64,000 nt of DNA from NCBI GenBank assembly GCA_943788195.1, contig CALSPH010000001.1:185673-249672 (forward strand), read 5' to 3'. Both the position numbers and the translations under genes were made by a program. Below are positions 59,836-64,000 of the stretch, piece after piece (position 1 is the stretch's first letter; each line of letters begins with the position of its first letter). The notes under the pieces are model-generated. The model was given only the letters and a program-made list of their open reading frames with translations, was not told where the DNA came from and ran no database searches. The DNA comes from an uncultured Bacteroidia bacterium (GTDB taxonomy: Bacteria; Bacteroidota; Bacteroidia; NS11-12g; UBA955).

Positions 59836-60081
59836 TTTTTGAGGTCATCCAACTATTTCGATAATCGAATGGTCTGCCTGCAAAAGCTATACGCTTGTTG
59901 TACGTGGAATAATTGAATAGTTACCTCCTTGGACTATATTTGAAGAACGCATGGGGCAAATAAGTCTAGATTTTGGCCATGGTCCTTATGCTATGGATAG
60001 TTTCATATTTAATTTGGTTAAATTTTAACCAAGGCGATTTCCGAAAAGCCATATGAGTAGGATATAATAAAGAAAAAAGGA
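59836..60081. other. Non-coding stretch before the DoxX-like pair
   Basis: About 245 bases with no ORF. It contains the second copy of the GGCGA...CCGAAAAGCC...GAGTAGGA leader motif near its end; nothing else is recognisable. Confidence 0.45.
60033..60072 (+). promoter_or_regulatory. Leader motif shared with DUF805 cassette (copy 2)
   Basis: GGCGATTTCCGAAAAGCC, then GAGTAGGA and TAATAAAG, ending about 10 bases before the ATG at 60082. Same order as at 50458-50502. The bases between differ, so the conserved blocks look selected. Confidence 0.5.
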
Positions 60082-60417
60082 ATGGAAAATTTATTGATTT
60101 TAGCGCAGCTTGTTGTTGCAGTATCTGTTGTTTATGTTTGGACTTTTAGGTTTCATAATGTGTTAAAAGAGTTCAAACAGTTTGGATTAAGTGATTTAAC
60201 CCGAAATTTCATAGGTGCCATAAAAATATCTCTCGCTACATTGCTATGTGTAGGTATTTGGCACCCTTCATTCGTTCTTATTCCATCCATTCTAATGGGT
60301 CTATTAATGATAGGAGCACAATATTTTCATTTTAAAATAAGTAACCCATTTATCAAACATTTACCCTCACTAATCCTTTTGGTCTTAAGTGCCTTTATAA
60401 CATATTCATCCATATAA
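60082..60417 (+). CDS. DoxX-like membrane protein (copy 1)
   Basis: 111 residues, four membrane segments, with TFRFHNVLKEFKQFGLSDLTRNFIGAIKISLATLLCVGIWHPSFVLIPSILMG, the layout of short DoxX-family proteins. The following gene has the same plan (FKRFGLEKIGL...LVGLKFNLILMISSLG), so they are a diverged tandem pair. Function unknown. Confidence 0.75.
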   Translation: MENLLILAQLVVAVSVVYVWTFRFHNVLKEFKQFGLSDLTRNFIGAIKISLATLLCVGIWHPSFVLIPSILMGLLMIGAQYFHFKISNPFIKHLPSLILLVLSAFITYSSI

Positions 60418-60428
60418 AATAAACCAGT

Positions 60429-60776
60429 ATGTATGGAGTTACAATATGTATCTTAATATCAAGTTTATCCTTTTTTGTATATGCTTTTTTATACTTTTAT
60501 AAACCCCATATGAAAAACGAGTTTAAACGTTTTGGGTTAGAAAAAATTGGATTAACAACCGTTTTATTAGAAATTACAGGAGCTTTAGGTTTATTAGTTG
60601 GACTTAAATTTAATTTAATTCTAATGATATCATCTCTCGGTCTTGCATTACTCATGTTTGCTGGCCTAATAGTAAGAATAAAGTTAAAAGATAGCATTCG
60701 TGTTTCTTTACCGGCTATTTTTTATATGGTATTGAATGCATTTATATTTTGGATCTCACTGAAATTAATGCCTTAA
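60429..60776 (+). CDS. DoxX-like membrane protein (copy 2)
   Basis: 115 residues with four membrane segments: NEFKRFGLEKIGLTTVLLEITGALGLLVGLKFNLILMISSLGLALLMFAG. It follows copy 1 by 11 bases. The two may form a heterodimer-like pair. Function unknown. Confidence 0.75.
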   Translation: MYGVTICILISSLSFFVYAFLYFYKPHMKNEFKRFGLEKIGLTTVLLEITGALGLLVGLKFNLILMISSLGLALLMFAGLIVRIKLKDSIRVSLPAIFYMVLNAFIFWISLKLMP

Positions 60777-60917
60777 ATAACAGAATCTAGCCCTGAAACT
60801 ATTTATGTATATAGTTTGTTCCAATATTGATTGAAAGAAATACAATAAGTGGATAATTAATTGCTTTGAGGAACTGAGGGGGATAATTGAAAAATCCACA
60901 GCATCTTACATATATAA

Positions 60918-61187
60918 ATGAATCAAACGGAAATTGACCGAATAATTGAAATGGCATGGGAGGATAGAACTCCTTTTGAAGCAATAAAAGCACAATTTGG
61001 GTATACGGAAACCGATGTCATAAAAATAATGCGCAAAGCGCTTAAGAGCACCTCTTTTAAAAGTTGGAGAAAACGAGTAAACAGTGGGGTTAGCAGTAAG
61101 CATCTCCAAAAAAGAGGCGAAGAAATCAATCGTTTTAGGTCTTCCAGGCAAAAAACCATTTCAAACAATAAAATTTCAAAGCGATAG
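60918..61187 (+). CDS. TIGR03643 family protein
   Basis: 89 residues: TEIDRIIEMAWEDRTPFEAIKAQFGYTETDVIKIMRKALKSTSFKSWRKRV, a small HTH-like helical protein with a basic tail (KHLQKRGEE). The family is consistently found next to cryptochrome/photolyase genes, as here. It may bind DNA or regulate the operon; not shown. Confidence 0.88.
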   Translation: MNQTEIDRIIEMAWEDRTPFEAIKAQFGYTETDVIKIMRKALKSTSFKSWRKRVNSGVSSKHLQKRGEEINRFRSSRQKTISNNKISKR

Positions 61188-61189
61188 CA

Positions 61190-62269
61190 TTTCCAACGAA
61201 TATCGATGAGATTCGCGAGCGGTTTTATTCAATAGACCCAAAGCGATATGCCAAAACAAGAAACTTTGGAGACGGAGCAGTTACGCAACTCAGTCCATAT
61301 ATTTCGCGTGGTGTAATTTCCACACGTGAAGTTTATGCCTATCTGATGTCTTTAGAAAAACCTTGGTATGAAGTGGAGAAACTTATTCAAGAACTTGCTT
61401 GGCGGGATTATTGGCAGCACGTATGGATCGCAAAAGGAGAAGCCATTCATACCGACTTAAAGCATCCGCAAAATCCAATTGCTCATTATCAAATTCCCAA
61501 GGCTATAGTAAATTCAACTACTGGAATCAATGCATTAGATTCAGCGATTGATGATCTCTATGATAGTGGATATATGCATAATCACATGCGCATGTATTTA
61601 GCATCCATCTGCTGCAATGTGGCAAGATCGCATTGGCTAGAACCTTCCAAGTGGTTGTATGCAAATCTTCTCGATGGCGATATTGCCAGCAATCAACTGA
61701 GCTGGCAATGGGTCGCTGGCGCATTCTCTAATAAAAAATACTATGCCAATCAAGACAATATCAATCATTTCTTTGGTGATACCCAAAAAAATACCTTTTT
61801 AGATATCGATTATGCTGATTTTGATCAAATTGAAATCCCTGAAATCTTAAGCGAATCGATACCCCTGCCTATCGATTTACATTTGCCTCAAATGAAAAAC
61901 CCACCTCTTTTAGCGGACCAAAATTCTTTAATCTACAATTATTATAATTTAGATCCGGCATGGCATAAAGAAGAGCAACATCAACGCATTCTGTTGCTAG
62001 AACCCTCCCTATTTAAAAGGTATCCGGTTAGTGCAAAATGCATGAATTTTGCACTGGGACTAGCTAAAAACATCCCGAATCTTAAAATTTTTGTGGGGGA
62101 GTTTGATGCGCTTTTAAAGTCCATAAGCCCTGATAAAATAACCTACAAGGAGCACCCATTAAATGCGCATTACAGCGGGTTTGAAGAACCTAGGGAATGG
62201 CTGAGTTCCGTGAAAGGATACTTCCCCTCCTTTTTTGCGTTCTGGAAAAAGTGTAAAAAAGAATTATAG
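61190..62269 (+). CDS. FAD-binding photolyase-like protein (no standard start codon seen)
   Basis: The track starts at ATG 61346, but conserved sequence runs upstream in frame to 61190 (FPTNIDEIRERFYSIDPKRYAKTRNFGDGAVTQLSPYISRG), 360 residues in all. It is the FAD-binding half of photolyase/cryptochrome without the N-terminal Rossmann domain: LIQELAWRDYWQHVW, DSGYMHNHMRMYLAS, and LLDGDIASNQLSWQWVAGAFSNKKYYANQDNIN (FAD-binding and Trp-relay region). No ATG, GTG or TTG exists between the stop at 61169 and 61346. The start is ATA/ATT, or a base was lost. It overlaps the TIGR03643 gene. Confidence 0.8.
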   Translation, partial: FPTNIDEIRERFYSIDPKRYAKTRNFGDGAVTQLSPYISRGVISTREVYAYLMSLEKPWYEVEKLIQELAWRDYWQHVWIAKGEAIHTDLKHPQNPIAHYQIPKAIVNSTTGINALDSAIDDLYDSGYMHNHMRMYLASICCNVARSHWLEPSKWLYANLLDGDIASNQLSWQWVAGAFSNKKYYANQDNINHFFGDTQKNTFLDIDYADFDQIEIPEILSESIPLPIDLHLPQMKNPPLLADQNSLIYNYYNLDPAWHKEEQHQRILLLEPSLFKRYPVSAKCMNFALGLAKNIPNLKIFVGEFDALLKSISPDKITYKEHPLNAHYSGFEEPREWLSSVKGYFPSFFAFWKKCKKEL

Positions 62270-62270
62270 A

Positions 62271-62414
62271 ATGAACAAAAGAGACCTTCCCTCCAAAATA
62301 TGTCTTACTTGCAATCGTTCATTCAACTGGCGTAAAAAATGGGCTAGAGATTGGGAACAAGTTAAATACTGCAGTGAAAAATGCAAACGCAACAAAATAC
62401 ATGCAAGCCATTAA
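62271..62414 (+). CDS. DUF2256 domain protein
   Basis: 47 residues, absent from the ORF track: MNKRDLPSKICLTCNRSF, then NWRKKWARDWEQVKYCSEKCKRNK. The C-x2-C ... C-x3-C zinc-binding pattern and the RKKWARDW motif define DUF2256, a frequent neighbour of photolyase genes. It starts one base after the upstream stop and overlaps the next gene by 14 bases. Confidence 0.9.
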   Translation: MNKRDLPSKICLTCNRSFNWRKKWARDWEQVKYCSEKCKRNKIHASH

Positions 62415-63885
62415 TCTAATATTTCCGCATCAGCTTTTTCTAAATAGTCCATTATTAGAAAACGAAAATGAAATTTACTTGATTGAAGAATATCTTTTTT
62501 TTAAGCAATACAAATTTCACAAACAGAAGATTGCCTTTCATAGAGCTTCAATGAAAGCATACCAGAATTATCTTCAAAGCTTAAACTTAACCGTGCATTA
62601 TATTGAATCAGACCATACACTATCTGACATAAGGCACTTTCATCAAGAAGTGAAGGCTAAAAAGATTCAAACCATACACCTCGTTGATCCTGTGGATGAT
62701 TGGCTAGAGCAGCGCGTTAAATTGCTCTCCAGTGCATGCAAAATAATCACCTATACGAATCCTCAGTTTCTCAATAGCAAAGAAGACTTAGCCGGTTTTT
62801 TCAGAAAAGATAAAAAATCCTTTTTTCAAACTACTTTTTACAAGCAGCAACGCAAAAAACTGGATATTTTAATGGATGACGAACAAAAGCCTTTGGGTGG
62901 TAAATGGACCTATGACGCTGAAAACAGAAAAAAATATCCAAAAAACAAATTGCCTCCTGCGGTACATTTTCCAGGCAGAACAGCGGTTTGGGAGGAGGCA
63001 TTTGATTACACCATGCGTTTATTTGCTGAAAATCCAGGAAGTATTTCAAAGGATCGATTATACCCCCTTACCCATCAAGAAGCGAGTGAATGGTTTGAAC
63101 AATTCTTAACCTATCGTTTTTATGATTTTGGAATATACGAAGATGCCATCGTTAAAGAATCTTCCATTCTTAATCACAGTATCCTTTCACCTCTCATGAA
63201 TGTGGGTCTTATCCAGCCAATGGAAATCATAAAACGTACCCTTATATTTTCTAAAGAAGCGGGTATTCCAATTAACTCCACCGAGGGTTTCATTCGGCAA
63301 ATCATTGGCTGGCGCGAATTTATCCGTGGAATGTATTTGTGCAAAGGCAGGTTCTCACGAACTAGAAATTACTGGGGATTTGATCGTAAAATCCCGAAAT
63401 CTTTTTATGATGGCACCACAGGTATTGAGCCCATAGATCAAACCATTAAAAAAGTACTTCAAACAGGGTATTGCAATCACATTGAACGTTTAATGGTTCT
63501 TGGAAACTTTATGCTGCTCTGCGAATTTGATCCAGACGAAGTACATCGCTGGTTTATGGAATTATTTATAGATGCTTATGATTGGGTAATGGTTCCTAAT
63601 GTATACGGCATGTGCTTATTTGCAGACGGAGGAACGTTTGCCACTAAACCGTATATAGGAGGATCTAACTATCTTAAGAAGATGAGTAATTATGGGAAGG
63701 GAGAATGGGATCAAGTTTGGGATGGCCTCTTTTGGCGTTTTGTGATAAAGCATCAAGATTTTTTTCGCTCTAACCCAAGAACATCCATGCTGGTTCATTC
63801 GCTCAATAAAATGTCCCCTGAAAAACAAAAAAATCACCTTAAAAATGCAGATTCATTTATAAAAAGTAAATTAGACCTTATGTGA
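62401..63885 (+). CDS. Cryptochrome/photolyase family protein (FeS-BCP type without Fe-S ligands)
   Basis: From ATG 62401, 494 residues (the track uses GTG 62374). The DPRP N-domain (about 1-170, LIFPHQLFLNSPLL, FHRASMKAYQNYL) is followed by the FAD domain: GFIRQIIGWREFIRGMY, HIERLMVLGNFMLLCEFDPDEVHRWFMELFIDAYDWVMVPNVYGM and ADGGTFATKPYIGGSNYLKKMS. Bacterial (6-4) photolyases of this class hold a 4Fe-4S cluster with a CKGC motif after KKMS; here it reads NYGKGEWDQ, so the cluster is probably absent. Light-driven repair of (6-4) lesions is inferred. Confidence 0.9.
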   Translation: MQAINLIFPHQLFLNSPLLENENEIYLIEEYLFFKQYKFHKQKIAFHRASMKAYQNYLQSLNLTVHYIESDHTLSDIRHFHQEVKAKKIQTIHLVDPVDDWLEQRVKLLSSACKIITYTNPQFLNSKEDLAGFFRKDKKSFFQTTFYKQQRKKLDILMDDEQKPLGGKWTYDAENRKKYPKNKLPPAVHFPGRTAVWEEAFDYTMRLFAENPGSISKDRLYPLTHQEASEWFEQFLTYRFYDFGIYEDAIVKESSILNHSILSPLMNVGLIQPMEIIKRTLIFSKEAGIPINSTEGFIRQIIGWREFIRGMYLCKGRFSRTRNYWGFDRKIPKSFYDGTTGIEPIDQTIKKVLQTGYCNHIERLMVLGNFMLLCEFDPDEVHRWFMELFIDAYDWVMVPNVYGMCLFADGGTFATKPYIGGSNYLKKMSNYGKGEWDQVWDGLFWRFVIKHQDFFRSNPRTSMLVHSLNKMSPEKQKNHLKNADSFIKSKLDLM

Positions 63886-63975
63886 CCATGAATTAAAAGT
63901 ATTTATAACTCACAATACAAAACTTTTAGGTATTGGAATTGTATCTTAACTAGAAGTAATTTAAAACAAATAAAC

Positions 63976-64000
63976 ATGAACCCAACAAACGCCATCGGAC
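63976..64000 (+). CDS. Partial CDS at right edge
   Basis: ATG followed by Asn-Pro-Thr-Asn-Ala-Ile-Gly before the window ends. It is 90 bases after the photolyase stop and on the same strand. Too short to identify. Confidence 0.4.

Overview
The window looks like a chromosome segment of a marine or freshwater Bacteroidota in the Flavobacteriales. Evidence: AT-rich DNA, type IX secretion (T9SS) C-terminal sorting domains, a GldL-type membrane protein, a fused MurF-Alr, an OstA-like LPS protein, DUF6132/DUF4230/WbqC families and TAnnTTTG promoter elements. Most of it is an ordinary core genome. Several accessory patches stand out.

Layout. 1-3062: a damage-tolerance pair on the minus strand (second DnaE-type polymerase, running off the left edge, and a frameshifted DinB). 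3204-6081: a sulfur module (Crp/Fnr regulator, CstB-like persulfide dioxygenase-rhodanese with a frameshift, DUF6132, two small rhodaneses). 6159-6896: an XRE-S24 LexA-like repressor. Matching pairs of palindromes lie in front of this repressor and in front of dinB. 7324-8408: IS6-type element, a serine-recombinase remnant and tRNA-Arg(CCU). 8471-11152: purK-purE-folK-wbqC. 11220-47996: housekeeping and envelope genes (lysS, membrane glycosyltransferases, M20 dipeptidase, AddB-like helicase-nuclease, murF-alr, dksA-like, tilS, ostA, menF and a hotdog thioesterase, dxs, maeB). At 27856-28415 the 5'-truncated remnants of a NosY-like permease and an Rrf2 regulator meet head to head, which looks like a deletion scar.

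48143-55946 is the most interesting part: an integron-like gene-cassette array. A XerC/D-type tyrosine recombinase is followed, on the same strand, by seven single-gene cassettes. They are separated by attC-like sites with RYYYAAC...GTTRRRY ends and, in five of six cases, internal stem arms. For all six complete cassettes the R'' box before the exit site is the exact reverse complement (7-10 nt) of the GTT... sequence at the start of that same cassette. This is what integron-type circularisation and insertion predict. The recombinase lacks the long insertion typical of IntI and is co-directional with its array, so this is not a standard integron. The cargo is mostly secreted, lipoprotein or membrane proteins (LamG-T9SS, DUF805, CAP, coiled-coil, FG-GAP-T9SS, a broken DUF1572/DinB-fold gene, a lipoprotein). 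The array ends without a last attC near an IS3-family element, which abuts a 5'-truncated flavin reductase.

57974-63885: a conserved hypothetical, a CDP-alcohol phosphatidyltransferase, two tiny membrane proteins, a tandem DoxX-like pair, and a photolyase operon (TIGR03643, FAD-domain photolyase-like protein, DUF2256, cryptochrome/photolyase). A gene starts at the right edge.

Three coding frames (dinB, cstB and the secreted protein at 12209-13209) are each broken by one base in a run of identical bases. This may be sequencing error, real decay or slippage. All functional calls are from reading the sequence; no database search was run.
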